A stretch of DNA of 64,000 nucleotides from Planctomycetota bacterium (GCA_030616775.1 JAUWWQ010000018.1:1-64000); one strand, 5' to 3'; shown: positions 8,072-17,434, numbered from the stretch's first letter. Numbers and translations: made by a program. Notes: generated by a model not told the origin, from the sequence alone.

Positions 8072-8503
8072 CTACCGCGACTTTGGGGTCCGCAGACTTT
8101 CGATCTGAACGAAATCGTGGTGGTTGCCCTGGTTTATACCGGGGCATTTCTTGTGGGCTTCATTCCACGCATCCGGCGAGTGGAGGTTCTGGCTCCAAAA
8201 AGGCCAGGTCCTGCATTGCAAAGGCCGGACGGGATAGATGGTGCACATGGTCTCACCACCCTGGCGTCTGAGGAAGATGCAATCCCCATTGGGCTTTTCG
8301 GTGAGGCTATAGCGCAGGCCCACCCGACGGAGGTGCTCTTTGTTGACCCAGCCGTCGGTTCGGCCCGTAAACTCGGAGATGCGTCGAACCTCCTCCTTCG
8401 TGGTCCAGACGTAACCCGGCTCACCGGTGCAGCAGTTACCGCATCGGGTGCATTCAAAACACAGGCCGGCATGATACCATTTTTCCTTAGTCATCAGACC
8501 CAT
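8072..8503 (-). CDS. YkgJ-type cysteine cluster protein
   Basis: 143 residues. The N-terminal cluster FECTRCGNCC (residues 16-25) and a later CTIYPVRPLQC pattern are the marks of the YkgJ/CxxCxxCC family (UPF0153), which is thought to bind zinc or an Fe-S cluster. The family has no settled reaction. It is probably cytoplasmic. A second ATG at 8494 (MTKEKW) is an equally good start. It stands alone between the lipoprotein gene and the ctp protease, with no neighbour that suggests a partner. Confidence 0.82.
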   Translation of the reverse strand: MGLMTKEKWYHAGLCFECTRCGNCCTGEPGYVWTTKEEVRRISEFTGRTDGWVNKEHLRRVGLRYSLTEKPNGDCIFLRRQGGETMCTIYPVRPLQCRTWPFWSQNLHSPDAWNEAHKKCPGINQGNHHDFVQIESLRTPKSR

Positions 8504-8780
8504 CTACATGGCCCCGCTAACTGGCTGCGCGATGTCCGCGTGTGTTGTTCCCCATCGTTTCAAGAATCCCAGCCCCAGCCCGGTGGCGGAACATCCGATA
8601 GCTTATCCTCATCATATGGGCGAGTCGAGGCATTGCGAGTCGGTGCTCGATGGGTTGAGGCGATGTGCGTTTTTTCCCGGACCTTGGCGCCCGACTTAGT
8701 GAAGGCATGAATGTCCAGCCGCCGGCAGAAGCTGACGAAGGATGCTAGGGCCGTTTCCACCAGGAGAGCCACCCGGTCCA

Positions 8781-8910
8781 CGTAGCGACCGGCCCCTGTG
8801 GCGGTCGCAGTGAGCTTTGATCCGGGGAATCCTCCAACTGGAAACAACGCGTAGCGGCCGGCACCCGTGCCGGCCGTGGAGTACTTTACGCCGCGGAAAC
8901 CTCCAAGCAG
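8781..8910 (+). repeat. Two tandem REP-like units with a GTAG-hairpin motif
   Basis: Two 61-base units (8781-8841 and 8850-8910) align end to end without gaps at roughly 70% identity. The second contains GTAG followed by a hairpin (CGGCCGGCAC/GTGCCGGCCG). GTAG beside a GC-rich hairpin is the signature recognised by REP-associated transposases. Related hairpins recur at 30707-30822 and 33661-33776. They sit just before the ctp gene. Confidence 0.55.
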
Positions 8911-8930
8911 TGGCAGCAATAGGGCGTGCG

Positions 8931-10280
8931 ATGCACAGGAACAATCTGATCTGGGTAGCGATCTTCGGCGTCATAGCACTCATGTTCCTGCGCCTGCCCC
9001 AGATGGCGGCGAAGCAGGATGCGGTGCTCAACACCTACAGTGCGCTCGTCGAGGTCGACGCCCTGGCCAAGCAGAGGTTCGTCGAGCCGATCGAAGGTGA
9101 CCGCCTGGTCGACGGCGCCATTCGCGGCATGCTGCTTCAGCTCGATCCGTACAGCGGATATATCGCCCCAGGCGAGCTGCCCGCCTTCGAGCGGCGAGCC
9201 GCCGGTGACTACATCGGCGTGGGGATCGAGGTCGGCGTCCAGGATGGGAAGCTGACCGTGATCGCCCCTATCGAAGGGAGCCCGGCGGGAAAGGCCGGTG
9301 TCCTGCCCGGCGACGTGATCGTCTCAATCAATGGCCAAGACACTGAAGGTCTGTCAGTCTTTGACGTTGAGGAGCTTCTCAGCAGATCACCCGACAGCAC
9401 TGTTCGCTTGCGCGTTCAGCACGAGGGACAAGGCGAACCGGTGGGTCTGACCATCGTTCCCGGACCGGTCAGTCTGCTCACTGTTCGGGGTTTTCGGCGC
9501 GACACGTCCGGCCGGTCCGAGTACATGATCGATCCGGCTTATCGCATCGGTTACATCCGGGTCAGCCACTTTCTCCACAACACGCTGCGCGATTTCGATG
9601 AAACGTTGCGTGACCTCGCGAATCAGCGCCCTGACGGTCTGATCATCGATCTGCGGTTTAACCCCGGCGGTCTGATGCAGCAGGCCGTCGCCATGGTCGA
9701 TCGCTTCGTCGATGCCGGTGTCATCCTTTCGACAGTCACGCGACGCAAAGCTGTTCAGGAGTACCGGGCCACACAGCGAGGAACCATCGGGGATGTCAAG
9801 CTGGCAGTGCTTATCAACTCGGCGTCAGCCAGCGCCGCAGAGATCGTCGCGGGTTCCCTGCAGGCCTACGACCGGGCACTGATCGTGGGGGAGCGCAGCT
9901 TCGGAAAGGGCAGCGTTCAACATCTGATTTATCTGACCGAATCCAAAGGGGCCGTCAAGCTGACCACCGCCTATTACCGGCTTCCCGATGGGCGGATCAT
10001 CCATCGCACCAAGAAGAACGCCCACACCGATTCATGGGGCGTGATACCGGACATCGAAGTTACGCTGGGCGATGATGAGGTGCGGGCAATTCAAGAGTCC
10101 CGCCGGGCATTAGACTACGCCTTTGCCGAAACGGCTTCCACGCCCGATTCTCTAGAGAGTGACAGCACGAGTCACCAACCCGGCCAGAGCAGCTCACTCG
10201 AAATCCACCGCGACCGCCAACTGCGCGAGGCCCTGTCCCAGCTTCGCCGACAGATCAGCGACCGCCCGATCGATGGGTAA
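8931..10280 (+). CDS. ctpA: C-terminal processing protease (S41 family)
   Basis: 449-residue serine protease that trims or degrades proteins outside the cytoplasm. A membrane-anchor or signal segment (NNLIWVAIFGVIALMFL) lies at residues 3-20. A PDZ domain (GVGIEVGVQDGKLTVIAPIEGS to GLTIVP) spans about 95-185. The catalytic S41 domain has the NSASASAAEIVAG nucleophile motif at about 296-308 and Lys326 in GERSFGKGSVQ. DGLIIDLRFNPGG is the conserved core. The start at 8931 puts the anchor at the very N-terminus; the frame is open upstream into REP-like DNA. The C-terminal 60 residues are polar and variable. Confidence 0.9.
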   Translation: MHRNNLIWVAIFGVIALMFLRLPQMAAKQDAVLNTYSALVEVDALAKQRFVEPIEGDRLVDGAIRGMLLQLDPYSGYIAPGELPAFERRAAGDYIGVGIEVGVQDGKLTVIAPIEGSPAGKAGVLPGDVIVSINGQDTEGLSVFDVEELLSRSPDSTVRLRVQHEGQGEPVGLTIVPGPVSLLTVRGFRRDTSGRSEYMIDPAYRIGYIRVSHFLHNTLRDFDETLRDLANQRPDGLIIDLRFNPGGLMQQAVAMVDRFVDAGVILSTVTRRKAVQEYRATQRGTIGDVKLAVLINSASASAAEIVAGSLQAYDRALIVGERSFGKGSVQHLIYLTESKGAVKLTTAYYRLPDGRIIHRTKKNAHTDSWGVIPDIEVTLGDDEVRAIQESRRALDYAFAETASTPDSLESDSTSHQPGQSSSLEIHRDRQLREALSQLRRQISDRPIDG

Positions 10281-10345
10281 CCGTTGGCGCGACTGTCCGC
10301 GTTGGGACTGTTCAACTTGTGAAGACGGGATGGCTACGCCGCCCC

Positions 10346-12304
10346 TCAGCGTCCGAAGAGCCTCTGGAAGGCCGCGAAGTCCCGAAGGTCGATGTCGTGC
10401 TCGGCCGGGTTGTCGTAATCGAACCAATTGGTGCACAGGGAAGATATCGGTACGCCGGGCCCCCCGATACTGAGGCAGGTAAAGAGCCGTGGCCAGAAGT
10501 CGCCTAGATCGATCACGCAGCTTCCGTCGAAGTCACCCAGCGTCCTACCTGTAGCGGTTATGGGCACACCCGGAGACGTGAAATCGCACTCGTCGGCTTC
10601 GTTGAGGACGCCGTCGCCGTCGATGTCCGGATCGCACTCGTCAATTGATCCGTCGTCGTCGAAGTCCGGATCGCACTCATCGGGAACCAGGTTGTTGTTG
10701 CAATCGTCGGCCAAGCCGTCTCTGGCCTCGCATTCATCAACAAGATCATTGTTGTTGCAGTCCGGATCGCATATGTCGGGGATGTCATTCTCGTTGCAGT
10801 CGTCGCTGGTCCCTTGGGCTATATCTTCGGAGTCGGGGACCCCGTTGCCGTTGCAGTCGAATTCACCGATCCGCAGATAGTACACGTCCTGCTCTAGGTT
10901 GAACGTGGCCGCATAAGCGATGCTTACGCCGAAGTTCTCTGACACCATATCGTAATAGTCGCCGATTTTGTTCTGGCTCGGCCATCCGACACGGCTGTTG
11001 AACATTAGGCTGATGGGTACGTTTGCCGACCAGGTGGTGCCGCCGTCAATGGAGTAGGCGTAGAAAAGTTCGGAGAGATATCCTACCCCGCTGTTGCGGG
11101 TGTCGCTCCAGATTGCGTCGATCCGGCCGTTCGGGGCGACCGACAGGGTGCCGAACCATTGCCACGCCCCGTTATTCGTCGGGTCGTCGTTGACGCGAAC
11201 GGGTTCACTCCATGTCAGCCCGCCATCGGTGCTGCGAATGAACATTATATCAAGGGGGTCCGACCCCAGCGGATCGACCGATCCGAGTATGTACACGTTT
11301 CCGCGACTCGGCCCAGAAGAGTGGTCGGTGGCGATCCAGACCTGGCCGAGCAAACCACCCGGGTTAGGCTCCCCCCCGTTGTAGGCAGTAACTCCACCAA
11401 GCCCCACGTAGTTGACGAAGTCAAAGAAGGGTATCTGGTTCGGGTCTTGGGCGTTAGTGGATTTGGCCACAATGTGTGAGCTTCCGCCCAGGGTTGAACC
11501 GGCGAGGTAGAGTTCGCCATCCGGGCCGACATCCATCGTTCCCCATTTCATACTGGGATGCGGGACAGCCCTGGGCGGCCCGAATGACAGTCCGTCGTTG
11601 GTGGATCGCGTGAAGTCGTTGGGCGGGCAACAGCTAAACTGAACGTTCCAAATACCATAGATAATGCCGCGCCCGAACCCTGTCGTGCGATCGATAGTCA
11701 TCCACTCCTTGTCACCGCCCTGAGCAGGTACCGGCCCCGTCCAGGTCACACCGCCATCCGTCGACTTGAACATCTCCGCGGAGTATACACTGCTCAGGCT
11801 GTAGAAGTAGAAATTCCCGTCGGCGTCGGAGTCGAGAACCGGGTCGCTGCGAAACTGACCGGGGTCTAGAACACCGGGGAAGGTCCACGTTTGGCCGGCG
11901 TCGTGACTGTATGCCCAACCGGCCTGACGGAAGTTCGAGGTGATGCTGTCAAACTGGCGCCATCCGATGGCCATCCGGCTGGGGTTGGTTGGGTCCACCG
12001 CAATGGAGGGTTCGTTGGCGGCGTCGCCGACGATGTTGTTGCCAAACGCGTCGACGTTAACCTGGATGCTTTCGTAGGTACTCCTGACCCAAACACGGGC
12101 CGGTGATGTGGTCCGGGTGCGCAGAATGACAGACCTTGGAACCGGCGGATCGTCAGGAATTTCGTGATGAATGGGCATCGGGCTTGGGGGCCCGATAGTG
12201 GGGGTCGCGGCTTTGCGTGGCCGGCTTCCCGACGCGATGGTTGCAATACTGACCAGAATAAGCGACGCGAAAACCGCCAGCAGCAGTATCAGCCTGGGCC
12301 TCAT
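10346..12304 (-). CDS. Secreted BNR/sialidase-like beta-propeller protein with calcium-binding C-terminus
   Basis: 652 residues. A signal peptide (RLILLLAVFASLILVSIATIASG) starts the protein. The middle 100-430 holds repeated STDGGxTW and DAGQTW (Asp-box/BNR) motifs, as in sialidase-type propellers. Residues 460-580 are a run of Asp/Asn/Cys-rich loops (DCNNNDLVDEC, DCNNNLVPDECDPDFDDDG) of the thrombospondin type-3 kind that bind calcium. The final 70 residues (LGDFDGSCVIDLGDF ... HDIDLRDFAAFQRLFG) are a dockerin-like pair. No sialidase catalytic residues are evident; it is more likely a cell-surface or extracellular binding protein. It follows nadD on the same strand after 280 bases. Confidence 0.82.
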   Translation of the reverse strand: MRPRLILLLAVFASLILVSIATIASGSRPRKAATPTIGPPSPMPIHHEIPDDPPVPRSVILRTRTTSPARVWVRSTYESIQVNVDAFGNNIVGDAANEPSIAVDPTNPSRMAIGWRQFDSITSNFRQAGWAYSHDAGQTWTFPGVLDPGQFRSDPVLDSDADGNFYFYSLSSVYSAEMFKSTDGGVTWTGPVPAQGGDKEWMTIDRTTGFGRGIIYGIWNVQFSCCPPNDFTRSTNDGLSFGPPRAVPHPSMKWGTMDVGPDGELYLAGSTLGGSSHIVAKSTNAQDPNQIPFFDFVNYVGLGGVTAYNGGEPNPGGLLGQVWIATDHSSGPSRGNVYILGSVDPLGSDPLDIMFIRSTDGGLTWSEPVRVNDDPTNNGAWQWFGTLSVAPNGRIDAIWSDTRNSGVGYLSELFYAYSIDGGTTWSANVPISLMFNSRVGWPSQNKIGDYYDMVSENFGVSIAYAATFNLEQDVYYLRIGEFDCNGNGVPDSEDIAQGTSDDCNENDIPDICDPDCNNNDLVDECEARDGLADDCNNNLVPDECDPDFDDDGSIDECDPDIDGDGVLNEADECDFTSPGVPITATGRTLGDFDGSCVIDLGDFWPRLFTCLSIGGPGVPISSLCTNWFDYDNPAEHDIDLRDFAAFQRLFGR

Positions 12305-12582
12305 GCGGTACCTTCCTTCCTGTTGCCAATGTCATGGAAGACGGCGTAACCTCATGGGTAAGAGGGTACCCCTCACATTTACCCTCTCAGTATACTGCGA
12401 GGTTATTCCCACAATGCCCGCAATCGCTGCGAAAGCCGTAAAGGATCCCTACCTTTTCCGCAGATACGGTGAGAAGTTCAATGTCACTGTTGGACGCGGA
12501 CCTGTGCGTCTCCTAGAGGCTGGATGGTCGGTTTCAGCCTTCTCGGGTGCACGTGCCTCGTCGCGGAGCGGCGGAATGAGTC

Positions 12583-13224
12583 TTATGTGTTTGGGTGGCC
12601 CGACAACGAGTCACGGTACAAGCCATGTACTTCGATATATGATCGGACTTTATCGGGGACCAGATAGCGGGTCGATCGGCCCTCTCTTATCCGCCTGCGA
12701 ATATCGGTAGACGCAATCTCGATCACCGGGGTATCGAGCACGCCGGCTCGGAGACTGGCGATCTGCGATTCGCTCAGGGGCTTACGGAACTCGTTCCAGT
12801 CGATCTGTTCCCAGCCGGCCCGGGCGGCGGTAATGACATGGCAGGCATCGACCAACGCCGACGCGTGATACCACGTGACTATTTCAGGCAACGAATCCGC
12901 TCCAATAATCCAGTGTAAATCGGCATCTCGACCGAGCAGCTCGCGGAAGTGTATGACCGTGTCGATCGTGTAGCTCGGACCGCTTCGTGTCAGGTCGAAG
13001 TCACTGAACTCGAAGGACGGTTCGTCCTCGATGGCCAGCTTGACCATCTCGGCCCGGTGGGCGGGATCGAGCAGCCCCTCCTCGGGCTTGTGAGGCGGGG
13101 CGGCTGAGGGGAGGAAGATCACTCGCTCGAGGCCAAGCCGCTCAACGATCGCGCGGGCCACGATCAGGTGGCCGTTGTGGATCGGGTTGAAGCTCCCGCC
13201 GTAGAGTCCAATCCGTCTGGGCAT
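12583..13224 (-). CDS. nadD: Nicotinate-nucleotide adenylyltransferase
   Basis: Joins nicotinate mononucleotide with ATP to give deamido-NAD in NAD synthesis. The N-terminal GLYGGSFNPIHNGHL holds the nucleotidyltransferase GSFNPxHxGH motif. HWIIGADSLPEIVTWY and EIASTDIRRRIREGRS (the ISSTxIR-like motif) follow in the normal order. 213 residues is the usual length. It stands alone, without the rsfS/obg neighbours often seen, and is divergent from the glycosyltransferase at 13344. Confidence 0.93.
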   Translation of the reverse strand: MPRRIGLYGGSFNPIHNGHLIVARAIVERLGLERVIFLPSAAPPHKPEEGLLDPAHRAEMVKLAIEDEPSFEFSDFDLTRSGPSYTIDTVIHFRELLGRDADLHWIIGADSLPEIVTWYHASALVDACHVITAARAGWEQIDWNEFRKPLSESQIASLRAGVLDTPVIEIASTDIRRRIREGRSTRYLVPDKVRSYIEVHGLYRDSLSGHPNT

Positions 13225-13343
13225 AGGCGTAGTTTAAGGTGAACTGTCCGCAATGAGTAGCGAATCCGCCGGCAGCGATCTGTCGGCCTCAATGCTCGCC
13301 GCATTCCCGACCGATAATACGTCTGTCCTGAGTACTTCCAACA

Positions 13344-14591
13344 ATGAGCAGCAACCGTCGGCCACCAGTAAGCTTCGTCCTCGCCACGCATAACCGTCGG
13401 GCCATCGTGGTCAAGACGCTCGAGCGACTCGCCGGGTGTGGGCTTGATCAGCGCGATTACGAAATCATCGTGGTGGACAACGCTTCTGATGACGGGACGC
13501 CAGATGCCGTGGCCTCCCGGAGCGATGTTCTGATCACGTTCCGTCGCAACGCCGGCAGTTGCGCCAAGGCATACGGGATTGAGCGGGCGGCAGGTCGCTA
13601 CATCGTGTTCCTCGACGACGACTCGTACCCACGCCCCGGTTCGATTGCCCGGATGATCCACCGATTTGAGGATGATCCATTGCTGGGGGCGGCCGGGTTC
13701 ACTGTTCATCTGCCGGATGGCCGCCAAGAGGGAAGCGCCCTGCCGGGAGTATTCGTTGGATGCGGAGTCGGTTTTCGGAGCGAAGCGCTGAAGGCGGTGG
13801 GCGGCCTGGACCACTCCTTCTTCATGCAGGCTGAGGAGTACGATCTTTCGTTCCGTCTGGTCGGTGCCGGGTGGCGGGTTGGAGTTTTTGACGACCTGCA
13901 CGTCGACCATCTCAAGACGGACTGTGCCCGCAAGAGCGCCCGGACGACCTATTACGACATCCGGAACAACTTGCGCATCATCGCCCGCTACCTCCCATCA
14001 CCATATCGCAGGGTTTACCGGAAGGACTGGCTGCAACGTTATGGGTGGCTTGCGCAGCGCGATGGGCACACTCGATCGTTCAGGCAAGGAACCCGCACCG
14101 GTCGTCTGCGCGGTCTACTGGAGCGATGGACCTACCATAAGCACCGACTTTCAACCAGTGTGCTAGAGCACTTCTTTCGATGGGAGTACGTTGGTCGCCG
14201 AATGGCCGACGTGCGCGCTTCCGGCGCCAGGCGAATTGTGCTGGCGGATCTGGGCAAGAATATCTATGCCTATTACCGGGCAGCCAGGGACGCGGACATC
14301 ACCGTGCTGGCTGTTGGTGACGACCGCTTTTGTGGGCCGGGGCGTCGATATCGTGGTGTGCCGGTGCTATCCGTCGAAGATGCGTTGGGGCTCGACCCCG
14401 ATGCAGTGATTGTGGGCAACAGTTCTGCGGTACACGGTACCGACACTTACAACCGATTGCTGCGGCGTGTTTCGCAGCCGGTTCATCACTGGTTCGCTCC
14501 GACCGATCACCTGCCGGGCGAGGAAATCGGCTCGCCGTCCCCTGCGCACCTGGCCGATGATAGGTGCGTGCCGGAGGCTGTTGCACCTTGA
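13344..14591 (+). CDS. Family 2 glycosyltransferase with a C-terminal extension
   Basis: Residues 8-230 are a GT-A glycosyltransferase: SFVLATHNRRAIVVKTLE, IIVVDNASDDGT, YIVFLDDDSYP (the DxD-type metal site) and FFMQAEEYDLSFRL (acceptor-side ED motif). It would move a sugar from a nucleotide donor to a polysaccharide or lipid. Residues 290-370 form a second region (RRIVLADLGKNIYAYYRAA, ITVLAVGDDRFCGPGRRYRGVPVL, DAVIVGNSS) with the look of a nucleotide-binding or sugar-epimerase-like fold of unknown role. gmd follows after 44 bases and is probably co-transcribed, suggesting GDP-sugar-linked glycan synthesis. Confidence 0.82.
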   Translation: MSSNRRPPVSFVLATHNRRAIVVKTLERLAGCGLDQRDYEIIVVDNASDDGTPDAVASRSDVLITFRRNAGSCAKAYGIERAAGRYIVFLDDDSYPRPGSIARMIHRFEDDPLLGAAGFTVHLPDGRQEGSALPGVFVGCGVGFRSEALKAVGGLDHSFFMQAEEYDLSFRLVGAGWRVGVFDDLHVDHLKTDCARKSARTTYYDIRNNLRIIARYLPSPYRRVYRKDWLQRYGWLAQRDGHTRSFRQGTRTGRLRGLLERWTYHKHRLSTSVLEHFFRWEYVGRRMADVRASGARRIVLADLGKNIYAYYRAARDADITVLAVGDDRFCGPGRRYRGVPVLSVEDALGLDPDAVIVGNSSAVHGTDTYNRLLRRVSQPVHHWFAPTDHLPGEEIGSPSPAHLADDRCVPEAVAP

Positions 14592-14635
14592 GATTGACCG
14601 GCACGTGAGCGTTCTGGATTGGAAAGGGTAGGCAA

Positions 14636-15664
14636 GTGGGCAAAGTCGCGTTGATCACCGGCATTACGGGGCAGGACGGTTCATACCTGACAGAGCTGCT
14701 GCTGGAGAAGGGATATCAAGTTCACGGCGTTATGCGCCGAGCAAGCAACTTTACCACCCAGCGCATCGACCACCTGTACTCTGATCGCCATGAGGGCGAT
14801 ATACGCCTTCACCTGCACTACGGCGATCTGGTCGACGCCATCAGCCTGCGGCGGATCATCAGTGAGGCCAAGCCCGACGAGGTCTATAATCTGGCTGCCC
14901 AGTCGCACGTGCGCACCAGCTTTGACCAACCGGTCTACACGTCCGAGGTCATCGCCATCGGGACGCTGCATCTGCTGGAAGCAATCCGGGACTACCGAGA
15001 CAGCAGCGGTGCGGACGTTCGCTTCTATCAGGCGTCCAGCAGTGAGATGTACGGGAAGGCGGCTGAGATTCCCCAGACCGAATACACACCGTTCTACCCC
15101 CGCAGCCCGTACGCCTGTGCCAAGGTTCAGGCACATTGGCAGACGGTCAATTACCGCGAAGCGTACGGTCTGTTCGCCTGTAACGGCATCTTGTTCAATC
15201 ACGAATCCCCGCGTCGCGGTGAAACGTTCGTGACCCGCAAGATCACCCGGGCCGCCACCCGGATCAAGCTGGGGCTGCAGGACCTGCTTTACCTGGGCAA
15301 TCTTGACGCCAAGCGCGACTGGGGCTTTGCCGGCGAGTACGTCGAAACCATGTGGCTGATGCTGCAGCAGGAGGACCCCGACGATTACGTGGTCGCCACG
15401 GGGCAGTCTCACAGCGTTCGCGAGTTTGCGCAGGAAGCCTTCGGTTGCCTCGACCTGAACTGGCAGGAATATGTTCGATTTGACCCGCGATACCTCCGCC
15501 CCACTGAGGTGAACACCCTGCAGGGTGACGCGACAAAGGCACGCAATCTACTTGGTTGGAAGCCGAAGGTGATGATGTCGCAACTCTGCCGGATGATGGT
15601 CGACGCCGACATGCGCCTGGCCCAGCAGGAACGCACGCTTGTAGACGCCGGCCACCTCGTATAA
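14636..15664 (+). CDS. gmd: GDP-mannose 4,6-dehydratase
   Basis: Converts GDP-mannose to GDP-4-keto-6-deoxymannose, the precursor of GDP-fucose, GDP-rhamnose and perosamine. It is a short-chain dehydrogenase fold: NADP site [10 protein letters not shown] at residues 9-18, [11 protein letters not shown], catalytic YxxxK in YACAK, and [16 protein letters not shown] substrate loop. 342 residues matches the family. It starts with GTG. No fucose synthase follows, so the next enzyme must be elsewhere. Confidence 0.95.
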   Translation: MGKVALITGITGQDGSYLTELLLEKGYQVHGVMRRASNFTTQRIDHLYSDRHEGDIRLHLHYGDLVDAISLRRIISEAKPDEVYNLAAQSHVRTSFDQPVYTSEVIAIGTLHLLEAIRDYRDSSGADVRFYQASSSEMYGKAAEIPQTEYTPFYPRSPYACAKVQAHWQTVNYREAYGLFACNGILFNHESPRRGETFVTRKITRAATRIKLGLQDLLYLGNLDAKRDWGFAGEYVETMWLMLQQEDPDDYVVATGQSHSVREFAQEAFGCLDLNWQEYVRFDPRYLRPTEVNTLQGDATKARNLLGWKPKVMMSQLCRMMVDADMRLAQQERTLVDAGHLV

Positions 15665-15997
15665 GAGCCGCCGCTGAGCGGAGCAGGATGGCCCACCCAT
15701 CCGATATCTTCTCCGATTCATCCTTCATCCTTCATATTTCATCCTTCTCGGAGCCCGACTTACCTGTCTGGTCGAGTCAATAATCGCCAGCCCACCCCGA
15801 AACGGAATGGGCCGCCCTTCCCGCGCAAAACAACTCTGCCCCCTTTCGCCACAGGCAGCAGCACCGCGATCAGACCCGATTCGGAGACGCAGAGGTCGTC
15901 GAGCACGTGATAATCGCGTTTATCACGTAGAGGATTTAGTACGTTTTGGAGCTTGGTACAACTGCGGTTCAACGCTGTGTCGGGAGACTCCTCGCCC
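15665..15997. other. Intergenic region with low-complexity sequence and a possible gene remnant
   Basis: TTCATCCTTCATCC-type low-complexity repeats occur near 15716-15748. On the minus strand, roughly 15774-15975, one frame reads LCVSESGLIAVLLPVAKGG and RFGVGWRLLTRPDR, which looks like the end of a real protein, but it lacks a start and runs into the REP-like repeats. It may be a gene remnant; I cannot identify it. Confidence 0.35.
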
Positions 15998-16008
15998 ACC
16001 CAGCCTGA

Positions 16009-16138
16009 AAGGCTGGCCGACAATAGACTTGGGCAATCGGAGCGCCTCACATTTCCCAGCCTGAAAGGCTGGCCGACAATAGACTTGGGCAATCGGAGCG
16101 CCTCACATTTCCCAGCCTGAAAGGCTGGTCGACAGTAG
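16009..16138 (+). repeat. Tandem 56-base REP-like repeats (2 full copies plus a diverged third)
   Basis: Two consecutive copies of a 56-base unit begin CCCAGCCTGAAAGGCTGGCC; the copies are almost identical. A third unit starts the same way but diverges after the hairpin and runs into the GTAG-hairpin at 16139. Each unit contains the hairpin CCAGCCT-GAA-AGGCTGG. They lie directly upstream of the RAYT transposase gene. Confidence 0.75.
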
Positions 16139-16166
16139 CCGTGGGCAAGCGCAGCGCCGCCCACGG
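16139..16166 (+). repeat. Upstream REP hairpin of the RAYT locus (inverted partner at 16756-16783)
   Basis: CCGTGGGC-AAGCGCAGCGCC-GCCCACGG forms an 8-base stem and is preceded by AGTAG. The region at 16756-16783, read on the opposite strand, gives almost the same hairpin (CCGGTGGC...GCCACCGG with the same loop AAGCGCAGCGCC). It is also preceded by AAGTAG and by a diverged copy of the flanking sequence. The two therefore flank the transposase gene as inverted REPs. Confidence 0.7.
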
Positions 16167-16252
16167 ATTCCGGAACGCCAACGATTCACCCCACCCTGAA
16201 AGGGTCGTCCAAGCGTCTGCTCATCCAGAAGATTCGCCGGTAGAATGCCCCC

Positions 16253-16705
16253 ATGGCGCAAACGCTCACACGGCTCCTGGTGCACGTTGTCTTCTCCACA
16301 AAGGAACGTCGCAATCTGATAATTCCCGCGGTTGAGCTCGAGTTGCATGCCTACCTCGGCGGAATCTGTCGGAATCGAGAGTCGCCGGCGTTGGCCATCG
16401 GCGGAACCGAGAATCACGTTCATCTGCTGATCAGCCTGTCAAAGAACATCGCCCTCAGCAACTTGATGATGACGCTGAAGAAGGATTCCTCGAAGTGGAT
16501 CAAAACGAACGGAGACGCGTTCCGGGGTTTCCATTGGCAGGATGGATACGGAGCATTCTCCATCGGTGAGTCGCAGGTCCGTACGGTTACGGACTACATT
16601 CGCGGACAGAAGGAAAGGCACAAGACCCTGACCTTCAAGGACGAACTTGTTGCACTGGCCGAACGGTACGGTGTGGCCTTCGATCCTCGCTATCTTTGGA
16701 CGTGA
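16253..16705 (+). CDS. REP-associated tyrosine transposase (RAYT, IS200-like)
   Basis: 150-residue Y1 transposase of the IS200/IS605 TnpA superfamily. The HUH metal motif is NHVHLLISL (about residues 57-65) and the nucleophilic Tyr is in TDYIRGQKERH, on the expected helix. LLVHVVFSTKERR at the N-terminus is the family start. RAYTs cut single-stranded DNA at GTAG-type tetranucleotides beside REP hairpins and are single-copy, host-kept genes. The gene is flanked by inverted hairpins with GTAG (16139-16166 and 16756-16783), which is the classic layout. The frame is intact, so the gene may be active. Confidence 0.85.
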   Translation: MAQTLTRLLVHVVFSTKERRNLIIPAVELELHAYLGGICRNRESPALAIGGTENHVHLLISLSKNIALSNLMMTLKKDSSKWIKTNGDAFRGFHWQDGYGAFSIGESQVRTVTDYIRGQKERHKTLTFKDELVALAERYGVAFDPRYLWT

Positions 16706-16755
16706 CGGCCAATAGACGACCCCTTCAGAGTCGTGGTGTCCAACGTCAACCTGTT

Positions 16756-16783
16756 CCGGTGGCGGCGCTGCGCTTGCCACCGG
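16756..16783 (-). repeat. Downstream REP hairpin of the RAYT locus
   Basis: An 8-base stem (CCGGTGGC/GCCACCGG) with the same 12-base loop as the upstream hairpin, but inverted. It begins 51 bases after the transposase stop codon. The GTAG tetranucleotide lies on the minus strand next to the stem, as required for RAYT recognition. Confidence 0.65.
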
Positions 16784-16801
16784 CTACTTCAGGGCAGACC
16801 T

Positions 16802-17434
16802 TCAGCCTGCAACGCGCGACACGCGACGCCGCGTTAGCACCACCGTTCCTGCTGACATGACGAGCAACGCCATCACGGCCAAGCCCCACGCGGAGACGGT
16901 GGGAATGTCCCCATGAAGATAATAGACGTACACGGAGCCGGACGTGGAGCCGTTGTCGTCGTTGCGGGGTGCACCGACAATGGCGGTACTCCCGGCCAGG
17001 GATACCCTAAGCCCAAACCAGTCGTTGGCCGCCGCATCACTGGCCGTGAGCTTAGCGACTTCGCCCCAGTTGTTGGGACCACCCCAATGGCGCTGGAAGA
17101 TGTAGGCCGCGCCCGACATCGTCCCGGCACCATCGTGCGTGTAAGCACCTACAATGGCTGTGTCACCATCGATAGACACGCAATTGCCAAACTTGTGGCC
17201 AGTTGCCGCATCGCTCGCGGTGAGTTTCGTGACCTCACCCCAGTTGTCGGGTCCCCCTTGGTCGCGCTGGAAGATGTAGGCGGCACCGGAGCTTTCGCCG
17301 TTGTCATCATTGAAGAATGCACCGACAATAGCAGTTTGGCCGCTCACGGAGACGGAATACCCAAACTCGTCACCGCTCGCCGCATCGGAGGCACTCAGCT
17401 TGATCTCCGTATATTGGGCAGCTGCTGGCGCGCC
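16802..17434 (-). pseudogene. 5'-truncated FG-GAP repeat protein with an IPTL-CTERM-like sorting tail
   Basis: The frame begins right after a stop at 17435-17437, in mid-repeat, with no signal peptide. It then encodes three repeats of the form TAIVGA(x)n SGAAYIFQR ... WGEVxKLTASDAA (FG-GAP-like, beta-propeller). The C-terminus is IPTVSAWGLAVMALL, a hydrophobic helix, then RRR. That is the IPTL-CTERM layout known for exosortase-type cell-surface sorting. The missing N-terminus implies it is the tail of a once larger secreted gene, broken between here and gyrB. A GTG at 17347 could allow translation of the remnant, but without export signals. Confidence 0.65.

Noticed and set aside
8817-8930. 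N-terminal extension of the ctp protease
   Set aside because: The extra codons come from REP-like repeat DNA, and ATG 8931 directly precedes the membrane anchor.
15998-16138. Three 56-base repeats considered as a CRISPR array
   Set aside because: Whole units are repeated with no unique spacers; hairpins and the adjacent RAYT gene fit a REP array.
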